DNA from: Chthonomonas calidirosea T49
Lineage (GTDB): Bacteria > Armatimonadota > Chthonomonadetes > Chthonomonadales > Chthonomonadaceae
Direction of reading: 5' to 3'
Length of the DNA: 64,000 bases
Assembly: GCF_000427095.1 (NCBI RefSeq)
Contig: NC_021487.1
Coordinates: 496,001-560,000, forward strand
Shown: positions 54,422 to 61,976 of the stretch, one piece after another
Position numbering within the stretch: position 1 is the first letter of the stretch
How the letters are laid out: every line of letters starts with the position of its first letter
Position numbers and translations under genes: made by a program
Notes under the pieces: model-generated
The model's input: the letters and a program-made list of their open reading frames with translations, nothing else
What the model was told of the DNA's origin: nothing
Database searches by the model: none

Positions 54422-55609
54422 TTATGGCGGAGGCGGAGCCGTCGATTCACGTGTGACGAGGCTACAAGATAGAAAGACTCGATCAGGCTCGGTGAGCTTG
54501 ATCATGCCTTTCGCGTGCATCTCCTGCAGCTTTTTGATCGCCTCTCGTCCCATAGCTTCCAATGGTTGTTTAACGGTCGTTAGCTTAGGTACTGCCTGAG
54601 CCATCGCCGTCGGATCGTCAAACCCAACGATAGAAAGCTGTTCCGGAACACTTATGCCCTCTTCCTGAGCAAGCTCCAGCAAAGTCCGCGCCAAAAAGGG
54701 ACCGGCAGCCAAAAAGGCTGTTGGACGCTCCGGCGCGCTAAGAAGCTCACGCAGCCTGGAGCGGGCAGATTCCGCAATACCCTCTGGAGTTCCAGCGTCT
54801 ATCATCCAATCCGGCCGAAACGGCAAAACCTTTGCTTGTAAGGCGGCCTGAAAACCAAGAATTCGATCTTGGGTGTTGATCGCATTTGGCTCGGCATAAA
54901 CTAAACCAAGCTTGCGGTGCCCTAAACGAAATAGGTAATCCACGGCCATTTCCGCGCCTTCGCGGTTATTACTATCCACACAGGGAAGCGGCACACCCTG
55001 CCAGGATGCTCCAACAACCACCGCTCTTGCTCCCTCTGCAGCAAGAGCATACAGTCCCTCTACGTCCTCCTGGCGCGGCGCTACAATGATCCAACCAGCA
55101 CTATGATCAGCGCGCCAGAAACGCACATAATCCTGCCCACGCACCTGTTGAAGCATCAGGGTTACCTCTAGGGGACTTACCTGACAGCGCATCGCTAACA
55201 GGAGCGCGCAAAGGTACTCGTTGTCAGCAACCATCTCGGTAGGGCCCACCGTTATCACATGATAGATGGTGGACGTTTGACGGCGAGGCCAATCGGAAAC
55301 CCGTTTACGATGCGTACGAACCCCACTAGCAGAAGTGTCCTTCACAAAGGTGCCTCGTCCCACTTCTCGGTAGAAAAGCCCCTCTTCTACTAAAGCCAAG
55401 ATGGCCTTATTCACCGTCATTTTGCTGACTCCCAAACTGCTAGCGATCTCTGTCTCCGCCGGTATTTTGTCACCCGCCTTCCACACCCCACGGTGCACAA
55501 GATCGCGAAGAATCTGCTTTACTTGGAGATGACGCGGCAAAGGCCCGTCTCTCACGACACGCACGGCTCCGAGCTCAACCGTCATTGGCTTTAACAACTG
55601 CGATGACAT
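54422..55609 (-). CDS. GntR/LacI-type hybrid transcription regulator
   Basis: A 395-residue regulator. The N-terminal GntR winged helix spans about residues 20-90 (LPRHLQVKQILRDLVHRGVWKAGDKIPAETEIASSLGVSKMTVNKAI, then the wing GRGTFV). The rest is a LacI-type periplasmic-binding-protein domain (VDSNNREGAEMAVDYLFRLGHRKLGLVYAEP; PTAFLAAG; VPEQLSIVGFDDPTAMAQAVPKLTTVKQP). This layout is AraR-like: DNA binding released by a sugar or nucleoside. It lies just before nagA on the same strand but has its own consensus promoter, so it could control nagA or sugar-uptake genes elsewhere. Confidence 0.9.
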   Translation of the reverse strand: MSSQLLKPMTVELGAVRVVRDGPLPRHLQVKQILRDLVHRGVWKAGDKIPAETEIASSLGVSKMTVNKAILALVEEGLFYREVGRGTFVKDTSASGVRTHRKRVSDWPRRQTSTIYHVITVGPTEMVADNEYLCALLLAMRCQVSPLEVTLMLQQVRGQDYVRFWRADHSAGWIIVAPRQEDVEGLYALAAEGARAVVVGASWQGVPLPCVDSNNREGAEMAVDYLFRLGHRKLGLVYAEPNAINTQDRILGFQAALQAKVLPFRPDWMIDAGTPEGIAESARSRLRELLSAPERPTAFLAAGPFLARTLLELAQEEGISVPEQLSIVGFDDPTAMAQAVPKLTTVKQPLEAMGREAIKKLQEMHAKGMIKLTEPDRVFLSCSLVTRESTAPPPP

Positions 55610-55639
55610 ATTTTCCTAGCTACCTAGTAGTATAGACTC

Positions 55640-55668
55640 ATTATATCACCAATTCCAGATCTTGTCAA
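55640..55668 (-). promoter_or_regulatory. Perfect consensus sigma-70 promoter of the GntR-type gene
   Basis: On the - strand TTGACA (55663-55668), a 17-nt spacer and TATAAT (55640-55645) match consensus at all 12 positions. The start would be near 55633, about 24 nt before the ATG. A short CTAC/GTAG symmetry lies in the leader and could be an operator. Confidence 0.85.
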
Positions 55669-55690
55669 GCGTTTTTCTGAATTTTTTCGC

Positions 55691-56848
55691 TTAATTCTCC
55701 CGTTTATCGTAAACGATACGCCCCCCTACTATCGTCAGGCGTACCGTTCCCTCTTCATCTAAAACCACTAAGTCGGCATCATAGCCAGGGGCGATGCGCC
55801 CCTTTCGATGATTCAACCCCAAAGCGCATAGGGCGTTATAGGATGACATGCAGGTACGTTTCCGTAAGTCATAGTCTCCTGCATTGGAAAATGCGCGATC
55901 GAGGGTCAATAAGCTGCCGGCTAAAGTTCCATCCGGCAAACGCGCTGCACCGCTAGCTACCACCACGGGTAGATCGCCCAAGGAGAAGGTATATCCATCT
56001 GGCATGCCCGCCCCCGGAATACCGTCGGAAATCAGGATAACCCCGTGTGCTCCCTTTGCCTCTATAATAGCTTTACAAACGGCAGGATGCACATGGATGT
56101 TATCCCAAATCAGCTCTGCCACTAACTCTGATCGGGCGAGTGCAGCCCCCAAAACCCCTGGCTCTCGGCTCTCCATACCACGCATTGCATTGCCACAATG
56201 CGTTACATGACGTGCTCCAAATCCAATAGCCCTATCAACTTCCACATAGGTGGCGTTGGTATGCCCAATAGATACAATAACTCCTGCTGTCGCTAAGATA
56301 CTCATCATCTGTTCCGCACCCGGCAACTCCGGCGCCAGCGTCATGATCCGCACCGTTTCCAAATAGGGCCCAGCCCAACGCAAGAAATCACCACCATCTG
56401 GCTCCAAAATGTACGCTTCGGGCTGTGCCCCCTTTTTCTGCGGATTGATATAAGGCCCCTCAAGATGACAACCGAGAATTTGAGCCCCCTCGTAATCCCC
56501 ACTTTGCATTAGACGAGTGACTACCTCTAAAACGGATGCTAAACGATCTCGAGGGCCGGTGATCGTTGTCGGTAAAAAACTAGTCACTCCATGCTGTGCA
56601 AGATGGTACGAAATTTCCTGTATCGCCTCCTCATCTGCCTCCATTACCGAGCGCCCCGCCCCACCATGAACATGGATATCTACAAACCCTGGAACAAGTC
56701 TCCACCTGCGCACATCCAAGTCCCCCGTTTGCGCTGTGGTCGCATTGTTCCAAGTTTCAACCGAACGGATTCGGCCCTCTTCAAGCGATACAAGAGCATT
56801 TTCCCTAAAGGATAGGGCATCCGCAGCTACGCTCGCCAAAATACGCAT
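55691..56848 (-). CDS. nagA: N-acetylglucosamine-6-phosphate deacetylase
   Basis: A 385-residue amidohydrolase that removes the acetyl group from GlcNAc-6-P in amino-sugar use and wall recycling. The metal-site stretch is VPGFVDIHVHGGAGRSVMEA. Further motifs are GCHLEGPYINPQKKGAQ, SIGHTNATYVEVDRAI, RHVTHCGNAMRGM and ILISDGIPGAGMPDG with the catalytic Asp. ATG 56848 follows AGGAGG by 6 nt; the frame is open much further upstream (to 57049), into the divergent riboswitch. A GntR/LacI-type regulator gene lies 81 nt downstream on the same strand. Confidence 0.93.
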   Translation of the reverse strand: MRILASVAADALSFRENALVSLEEGRIRSVETWNNATTAQTGDLDVRRWRLVPGFVDIHVHGGAGRSVMEADEEAIQEISYHLAQHGVTSFLPTTITGPRDRLASVLEVVTRLMQSGDYEGAQILGCHLEGPYINPQKKGAQPEAYILEPDGGDFLRWAGPYLETVRIMTLAPELPGAEQMMSILATAGVIVSIGHTNATYVEVDRAIGFGARHVTHCGNAMRGMESREPGVLGAALARSELVAELIWDNIHVHPAVCKAIIEAKGAHGVILISDGIPGAGMPDGYTFSLGDLPVVVASGAARLPDGTLAGSLLTLDRAFSNAGDYDLRKRTCMSSYNALCALGLNHRKGRIAPGYDADLVVLDEEGTVRLTIVGGRIVYDKREN

Positions 56849-56899
56849 TGTAAACCTCCTGATCGTCTGTAGAGTGGGATAAAACATGGCGAAATTGAC

Positions 56900-56929
56900 T
56901 TGACAAGTGGAACTCAGATTTAGTATACT
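56900..56929 (+). promoter_or_regulatory. Promoter of the M-box operon
   Basis: TTGACA (56900-56905) and TATACT (56924-56929) are 18 nt apart. Transcription would begin near 56936, about 50 nt before the riboswitch aptamer. It diverges from nagA. Confidence 0.8.
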
Positions 56930-56984
56930 TCGTATGAAAATCTGGCGTAGTCTACTTGGCGCGCCGATAATCGAAAAAGGGAAT

Positions 56985-57204
56985 TCACCTCGATAGGTGA
57001 GGCTCCCGCATACATAGATGCCACTGCCCTTTCGTGTCCAGAGACACAAGGAGGGTTTAACAGGTATTCCCGTTTGAAGGGTCTACCTAACGTGGCTGAG
57101 GCTTTAAGCCTCTAGGGTACGCGGTGCCAAATCTTGAGCGAGTGGGTTGTTGTGGACGTTAGCTTCGAGTACAAAGCCCGCCTCTCGCTCAAAAGGCGGG
57201 CTTT
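56985..57204 (+). promoter_or_regulatory. M-box (ykoK) magnesium riboswitch with expression platform
   Basis: The sequence carries the M-box core: ATAGGTGAGGCTCC at 56993-57006, then ATACATAGATGCC, CTGCCC, and TGTCCAGAGACAC with GGAGGGTTTAACAG up to 57063. These match the Mg2+-sensing riboswitch of B. subtilis mgtE in order and spacing. The 3' closing strand TTGAGCGAG (57134-57142) is exactly complementary to CTCGCTCAA (57184-57192) inside the terminator loop, so aptamer closure and antitermination exclude each other. High Mg2+ should fold the aptamer and allow termination; low Mg2+ should permit expression of the NRAMP-type operon. Recognised from memory of the motif; a covariance search was not run. 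Confidence 0.88.
57173..57204 (+). terminator. Riboswitch-controlled intrinsic terminator
   Basis: AAAGCCCGCCT (57173-57183) and AGGCGGGCTTT (57194-57204) form a perfect 11-bp stem with a 10-nt loop, followed by ATTGCG. The loop contains the strand that pairs with the aptamer's 3' closing strand. Confidence 0.85.
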
Positions 57205-57615
57205 ATTGCGTCGTAAACGTCTTAAAGCCCTTGGCACACGGAGATATCTGTAGCACTATGGATACCAACAGTATCGAGCCTCCGCATGAAGGAGGCAAAG
57301 CACAACTTGGCCGTGTAGCCGACGGAATGCTTCTCTAGCCTCATAGGTTATTACCTGGCACTCCCGCTCGGCTCACGGCAGGGCCGACGGGACGTGCGAG
57401 GTATGTCCTCTCTTCACCTCTACCTCTTGCCCGTCCCTCCTTCTAAAACGCCGCGTGCGCCGCCTTCTAGGCAGGTGACCGCAGTGTGTTACATCTTGCA
57501 TGAATGATTTCTTCCTCCATTCATGCATTCATGTAACACGCGCCTACTCCCGCCTGTTAAGGCAGCGCACGACGGGATAAGATCGACCTCAACTAGCTAG
57601 AGAGGAGGGCGCACT
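57205..57615 (+). other. Long structured leader between riboswitch terminator and operon
   Basis: No credible gene lies here. Several stable hairpins do: GATAC/GTATC (57261-57275), GCCTCC/GGAGGC (57278-57296), a branched stem GCAC...GTGC with inner CCCG/CGGG and CGGC/GCCG (57358-57397), and the very long hairpin at 57486-57539. The segment would only be made when the M-box terminator is bypassed, or from a start site of its own. I do not recognise it as a known riboswitch class. Confidence 0.5.
57486..57539 (+). promoter_or_regulatory. Long two-part hairpin in the operon leader
   Basis: GTGTTACAT (57486-57494) pairs with ATGTAACAC (57531-57539), and inside it GCATGAATG (57498-57506) pairs with CATTCATGC (57518-57526). 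All 18 pairs are perfect, with small internal loops and an 11-nt terminal loop. It lies 76 nt before the first coding start. Without a T-run it is not an obvious terminator. Confidence 0.65.
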
Positions 57616-57849
57616 ATGCTCAAAATGGTCTGGTTTAAGAATGAAATGGGGCAGCTGGTGCCCAAATGGGTGGTTGCCGCAGAGGCACCTCCGCTTACCT
57701 ATCTGTTGGAAGCGTCTCAGCCCCAGCCGATCCATCAGCCCATTCATACCCCCAATCGCGCAAACGACTTGATGGAGACGCAAACGGAAGAACCCGCCGA
57801 ATGGGAACCCTTGAGTCGACCGCAAAACATCGGCATAGCTGCAGTTTAA
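57616..57849 (+). CDS. Small protein in the NRAMP-type operon
   Basis: A 77-residue soluble protein with no recognised family: MLKMVWFKNEMGQLVPKWV at the start, then a Pro- and Gln-rich middle (SQPQPIHQPIHTPN) and an acidic end. The ribosome site GAGGAGGGCGCACT before the ATG is strong. It lies under M-box control, 36 nt ahead of the transporter gene. A role as transporter accessory or in coupling is possible; nothing in the sequence shows it. It could also be a mere leader peptide, but the length and ribosome site favour a real product. Confidence 0.55.
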   Translation: MLKMVWFKNEMGQLVPKWVVAAEAPPLTYLLEASQPQPIHQPIHTPNRANDLMETQTEEPAEWEPLSRPQNIGIAAV

Positions 57850-57885
57850 GCTTAAGGTGAATAACAGCAATGCGAGGACGAGAAA

Positions 57886-59190
57886 ATGACTATTCTTAAA
57901 GAGCAAACAAAAACCAAAGGCCATGTGGTACGTCACCGCTGGCAAAAGGAGCTACTCACCTTTCTTCTCGTGTTTGGGCCTGGGCTTATCGTTATGGAGG
58001 CCGACAATGATGCCGGAGCGGTATCAACCTACACGCAGGCAGGAGCGCAGTATGGAACCCACCTCTTATGGGTACTCCTTCTGCTCCTGCCCATTACCTA
58101 CTTCGTTCAAGAGATGGTAGCACGGCTTGGAATCGCCACCGGTCAAGGCCATGCAGCCATGATCTATCGGCGATTTGGAAAATGGTGGGGGTTCTTCTCC
58201 CTGATGGATCTCCTCATCGTTAATTTTCTAACCATCGTCACTGAGTTTGCAGCGATTGCTCTGGCTTGGGAAAAAATGGGCGTCAGCCCCTATATCGCCG
58301 TACCGGTCTTCGCCATTGGCTTGATCGTGCTAGTTGTTACTGGTCACTACCTGCGATGGGAGCGCCCCACTATCGTTCTCTGCCTACTCGATAGTATCTG
58401 GCTCATTGTCGCAATGCTTTGCCATCCTGTCTCCAAACAAGTTGTCCACGACTCGATCGTACCCAACATTCCGCCCGGAGGCCTCACGTCAAACTTGGTG
58501 TTTCTCGTTATCGCCCTGGTGGGAACAACGATCGCACCGTGGCAGCTCTTCTTCCAACAGTCCTGCGTGGCCGATAAACGCCTTCGCTTCTCCGATCTTA
58601 AATGGGAACGTCTAGACACTTTTCTTGGTGCCTGCTTTACCATTATTGTGGCTGGCTGCATGATGCTTGCCGGCGATGCGGCCTATCGGCACCATATCAA
58701 CTATACGGATCCAGCTCAAATGGCTGTGGCGCTTGGGCCAATTATTGGCCCCTTCGTGAAATACGCCATTCTGTTGCTCATGTGCAATGCTGCCGTTTTA
58801 GGCGCTACCGCAGTCTCTCTTTCTAGCGCATGGGCTTTTGGAGAAGTGAAAGGCTGGAAGCACACCCTCAATGCGACATTTAAGGAAGCGCCAGGCTTTT
58901 ATAGCATCTATGCCATCTGCGTGCTTTTGGCAGCAGGTATCGTCCTCATCCCAGGAGCCCCACTGCAGCTTATCATTATCAGCGTGCAGGTGCTCGCGGG
59001 CATTATGCTCCCTGCCGCCATCGTCTTCCTGCAACTGCTGCTCAACGATCGCGAGCTTTTAGGAGAAGAGTTCACCAATAAGCCTTGGAACAACTGGATC
59101 AACTGGATCATTATCATCCTGTTGTTCGCGCTCTCCTTTATCCTCGCAGCTCAAGTGATCGCACCGAACCTGTTTCCCGCATCGTCCTAA
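57886..59190 (+). CDS. NRAMP-related transporter, probable Mg2+ type (NRMT)
   Basis: A 434-residue membrane protein with about 11 helices of the NRAMP/SLC11 fold. The helix-1 motif DPGN reads DAGA (D42-A45, in EADNDAGAVSTYTQAGAQYG), and the helix-6 MPHN reads APWQ (A217-Q220), so the soft-metal ligand Met and the helix-1 Asn are absent. GAQYG and the other packing motifs are kept. These changes suit a hard ion, as in the NRAMP-related magnesium transporters (NRMT), a group known to be controlled by M-box riboswitches. The M-box upstream supports the same view. Mn2+ or Fe2+ transport is unlikely. It is followed after 29 nt by a small membrane protein. Confidence 0.85.
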   Translation: MTILKEQTKTKGHVVRHRWQKELLTFLLVFGPGLIVMEADNDAGAVSTYTQAGAQYGTHLLWVLLLLLPITYFVQEMVARLGIATGQGHAAMIYRRFGKWWGFFSLMDLLIVNFLTIVTEFAAIALAWEKMGVSPYIAVPVFAIGLIVLVVTGHYLRWERPTIVLCLLDSIWLIVAMLCHPVSKQVVHDSIVPNIPPGGLTSNLVFLVIALVGTTIAPWQLFFQQSCVADKRLRFSDLKWERLDTFLGACFTIIVAGCMMLAGDAAYRHHINYTDPAQMAVALGPIIGPFVKYAILLLMCNAAVLGATAVSLSSAWAFGEVKGWKHTLNATFKEAPGFYSIYAICVLLAAGIVLIPGAPLQLIIISVQVLAGIMLPAAIVFLQLLLNDRELLGEEFTNKPWNNWINWIIIILLFALSFILAAQVIAPNLFPASS

Positions 59191-59219
59191 AAACAATTTA
59201 GTGTCAAGGAGGTTAAAAA

Positions 59220-59456
59220 ATGACCGTGTCTGAACTGAAAAACAATGACAATCTTGTCTACTATGTGGTTCATCCGCTTGAGGATGAACCGGAAGAGAAG
59301 TGCGATCCCGAGAAGGCCGGGCCTATGCCCATGAGCCGCAGCGTGAAGTTCTCTCTGATCACCCTTCGAGCCTACCTGATCATTATGGGGCTGCTGCTGC
59401 TCTATCGCCTTATTGTCCAAATGCACCTCTTCGGCAGCCACGGCCCACATAGCTAG
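59220..59456 (+). CDS. Small single-TM protein after the NRAMP-type transporter
   Basis: A 78-residue protein. The first 45 residues are hydrophilic and acidic (HPLEDEPEEKCDPEKAG), followed by one membrane helix, LRAYLIIMGLLLLYRLIVQMHLF, and a short His-rich tail. The ribosome site AAGGAGGTTAAAAA is strong. It is the last gene of the M-box operon. I see no family match; a regulatory or stabilising subunit of the transporter is an inference from position only. Confidence 0.58.
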   Translation: MTVSELKNNDNLVYYVVHPLEDEPEEKCDPEKAGPMPMSRSVKFSLITLRAYLIIMGLLLLYRLIVQMHLFGSHGPHS

Positions 59457-59462
59457 ATTGCC

Positions 59463-59559
59463 CTCTATCGTCCCGAACAATAACATAAAAAAGTTGGGAT
59501 GTTACCACCTACTGATGTCCTATAGATACCTATGCTTGTAAAAATTCGGGACGATAGAG
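59463..59559. repeat. 15-bp perfect inverted repeat spanning 97 bp
   Basis: CTCTATCGTCCCGAA (59463-59477) and TTCGGGACGATAGAG (59545-59559) are exact inverted copies, 67 nt apart. No coding sequence lies between. There is no obvious target-site duplication. It could be a miniature inverted-repeat element, a long-range RNA stem ending the transporter operon, or a paired binding site. Confidence 0.6.
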
Positions 59560-59623
59560 TTCTCTATACAGTAATTTTCGTGCGAAGTAACCCCAAAAAC
59601 AGATATGTCAAAGGAGAGATGAA

Positions 59624-60265
59624 ATGATGAAACGCTTTCAACTCGCATCCTGCCCAATCCTCCTCGGCATCCTCTGCGCCTTAAAACCGCAAGCCCATGC
59701 CGATGTAATCGGGCTTAACCAAATACCAACTCCGCCAACCCACCCCAAAGGCGTACTCAGCATAACCCTCCAAGCTCAAGATGCTCACATCGGTACCCCT
59801 TGGCAGACTCAGTTCGAACTTGGGCTCACAAAAAATTTTTCAATAGACTGGTTCCATAACTTCACTCCCACACAAGAAGATCTAATAAACTTTCAGTATG
59901 CCCTTGTTCAACTCAAAACCGGTTTCACTGTTACCACAGGTCTTCTAAACTGGCCCATCTCCCATGGCGGGCCTCAAGAACTGTTTGAGTTTGGTACCAA
60001 TGCGGGCCGTCAACAATGGGTATTAGGCGCAATATATACAGGGCACAGTACTGAGCCTATCGTCGGCTTTGGGTACCAAATATCCTCGCACTTCACGCTC
60101 ATGCTTGACCACCAAGGTGGAGGGGAAAATGCCAGCACGATCGGTGGCACCTACTACCTCACCCCAAACCTCAGTCTCAATCCGGCTGTCTACATCAGCA
60201 ATCATGGCCACCATCGCCTCTTTCCCTATGCCGTCATCACTTGGAGCGTGCAGCTGTTTAAATAG
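59624..60265 (+). CDS. Exported beta-rich (outer-membrane-like) hypothetical protein
   Basis: A 213-residue protein with a signal peptide (CPILLGILCALKPQAHA, cleavage near residue 26). The mature chain alternates aromatic and small residues in short strands separated by turns (GVLSITLQAQDAH, FELGLTKNFSIDWFHNF, TVTTGLLNWP, PIVGFGYQISSHFTLMLDHQ), and it ends YAVITWSVQLF, with Phe near the C-terminus as in outer-membrane barrels. No named family is seen. Start from AAAGGAGAG. A hairpin follows 20 nt after the stop codon. Confidence 0.6.
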   Translation: MMKRFQLASCPILLGILCALKPQAHADVIGLNQIPTPPTHPKGVLSITLQAQDAHIGTPWQTQFELGLTKNFSIDWFHNFTPTQEDLINFQYALVQLKTGFTVTTGLLNWPISHGGPQELFEFGTNAGRQQWVLGAIYTGHSTEPIVGFGYQISSHFTLMLDHQGGGENASTIGGTYYLTPNLSLNPAVYISNHGHHRLFPYAVITWSVQLFK

Positions 60266-60285
60266 TGGCTTGTAACTCCTATCTA

Positions 60286-60307
60286 GAGATACCCTTATGG
60301 GTATCTC
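60286..60307 (+). terminator. Terminator hairpin after the beta-rich protein gene
   Basis: GAGATACCC and GGGTATCTC form a perfect 9-bp stem with loop TTAT, followed by ACCCTTTCTACTTTTG. The T content is moderate. Confidence 0.65.
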
Positions 60308-60465
60308 ACCCTTTCTACTTTTGCTCAGTTGCTTAAATGTTTGAAGGGTTCTAGGCACTCAATACAGCACTAGCAGCACCCGATCAAGGTATACCATTCT
60401 CTTCGCCCCTTAACCCCCTCTCCATCTCGCGAAAAAATCATTTTTCCGGTAAAATAGATCCTGCT

Positions 60466-61905
60466 ATGTCAGAAATCTTTGTAAAAAATCTCAATGCTCT
60501 GGTTGTATCGCAGGTGGTACCCCACAGTCCAGCTGCACAAGTCGGCATTCGTCCGGGCGACCTGCTAAAACGCATCAATGGAAAACAGATACTCGATATT
60601 TTGGATTATCGATTCTACGCTGCAGAGGAACAGCTGCGTCTCACCATCCAACGGAGCGAACATGAACTAGAGTTCGAGCTATACAAAGAGCCTGAAGAGG
60701 ACTTAGGTCTCGAATTTGAGCATGAACTTGGTGATAAGGTGCATACCTGCAAAAACCGCTGCGTCTTCTGCTTCATTCACCAACAACCTAAAGGTATGCG
60801 CCGCTCTCTCTATCTCATGGATGACGATTTTCGACTCTCCTTCATGCATGGCAACTACGTTACCCTAACTAATATCACCACACAGGAGTGGGAACGCATT
60901 CTTGAACAGCGCCTCTCCCCCCTCTATGTCTCCGTCCATGCCACCGATCCCATCCTACGTGGCCGGCTTTTGGGCAGAAAAGAGCCAGCTCCTATTCTGC
61001 CCCAACTACGCATGCTCGCAGATAACCGCATTGATGTCCACGCCCAAATCGTTCTCTGCCCCGATCTTAACGATGGTCCCGCGCTCGATCAGACTCTTGT
61101 TGAACTTGCCGCAGAACATCGTGCTATCACCGGCAAGCGAGCTGGCGTCTGCTCCGTTGCCATTGTGCCTGTAGGGCTTACCCGTTTCCGCACAAAACTT
61201 ACGCCGCTTCGCTGTGCCGATCGAGACTATGCACGTACGCTCATTGCGCAAGTACAACGTCATACACGCCGATTTCGTAAAATGCTAGGAACTCGCTTCG
61301 CATGGCTCGGCGACGAGTGGTACTACGTAGCTCAATATCCCTATCCGGGTCGCGCGCACTATGAAGAGTTTCCTCAACTAGAAGACGGCATCGGCACCAT
61401 GCGCCTCTTCCTCGAAGAACTGCGTCGTATAGCACCACGACTGCCTCGCAAAGCGCCTTACCCAGTTTCCGCTACCCTTGTTACGGCCGAGCTGCCCGCC
61501 GCTCAAATCCAGCAATTGGCCGCTCTATTTAATCGTATTGAGGGAATCGAGCTAAACGTCTGTGTGGTTCAAAACCATTTCTTTGGAGGCAACATACACA
61601 TCGCCGGACTCCTTACAGCACAAGATATTCTTCATCACCTCGCGCAGTTTCCTGACTGCCGTCAAACGGTATTTATTCCGAGTATCTGCCTTCGGGATAA
61701 TACCCTCTTTCTCGATGACCTTACCGTCGCACAGGCACGAGAACTATCGGGCCTCGACCTTCAGATCGTAGGCAACTCGCCACGCGCGCTCGCCTCTGCT
61801 CTAGGTCTGCTTCCTTCCTACTCCGCTTCCCCTAAAACACAGGGATCAGCTTGGGTTGTAAACGAACATCTCGCAGAACACCAGCTGGACGCACAAACCT
61901 CGTGA
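60466..61905 (+). CDS. DUF512 protein: PDZ, radical-SAM-like and DUF512 domains
   Basis: A 479-residue protein of the DUF512 family. An N-terminal PDZ-like part (VVPHSPAAQVGIRPGDLLKRINGK) is followed by the cluster motif CKNRCVFCFIHQQPKGMRRSLYLMDDDFRLSF, a CxxxCxxC of radical-SAM type, and then the DUF512 region (RFAWLGDEWYYVAQYPYPGRAHYEEFPQLEDGIG). The activity is unknown. The family occurs widely in Gram-positive bacteria and thermophiles, often as a single gene. Start ATG 60466 lacks a strong ribosome site, but the family match begins within 10 residues. ppk follows after 71 nt. Confidence 0.88.
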   Translation: MSEIFVKNLNALVVSQVVPHSPAAQVGIRPGDLLKRINGKQILDILDYRFYAAEEQLRLTIQRSEHELEFELYKEPEEDLGLEFEHELGDKVHTCKNRCVFCFIHQQPKGMRRSLYLMDDDFRLSFMHGNYVTLTNITTQEWERILEQRLSPLYVSVHATDPILRGRLLGRKEPAPILPQLRMLADNRIDVHAQIVLCPDLNDGPALDQTLVELAAEHRAITGKRAGVCSVAIVPVGLTRFRTKLTPLRCADRDYARTLIAQVQRHTRRFRKMLGTRFAWLGDEWYYVAQYPYPGRAHYEEFPQLEDGIGTMRLFLEELRRIAPRLPRKAPYPVSATLVTAELPAAQIQQLAALFNRIEGIELNVCVVQNHFFGGNIHIAGLLTAQDILHHLAQFPDCRQTVFIPSICLRDNTLFLDDLTVAQARELSGLDLQIVGNSPRALASALGLLPSYSASPKTQGSAWVVNEHLAEHQLDAQTS

Positions 61906-61976
61906 CTACTAGTCGTTGACAAAAATCGAAAAATAGTTTCTAGCGCTGATACGTACTTATATGAGGGGCAGCTTCC

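Noticed and set aside
57205-57480. Second known riboswitch (yybP-ykoY or another M-box) after the terminator
   Set aside because: The stems do not match the conserved loops of either class, so it is reported only as an unknown structured leader.
61916-61976. TTGACA before ppk as a promoter
   Set aside because: No acceptable -10 box at 16-19 nt, so not listed as a promoter.
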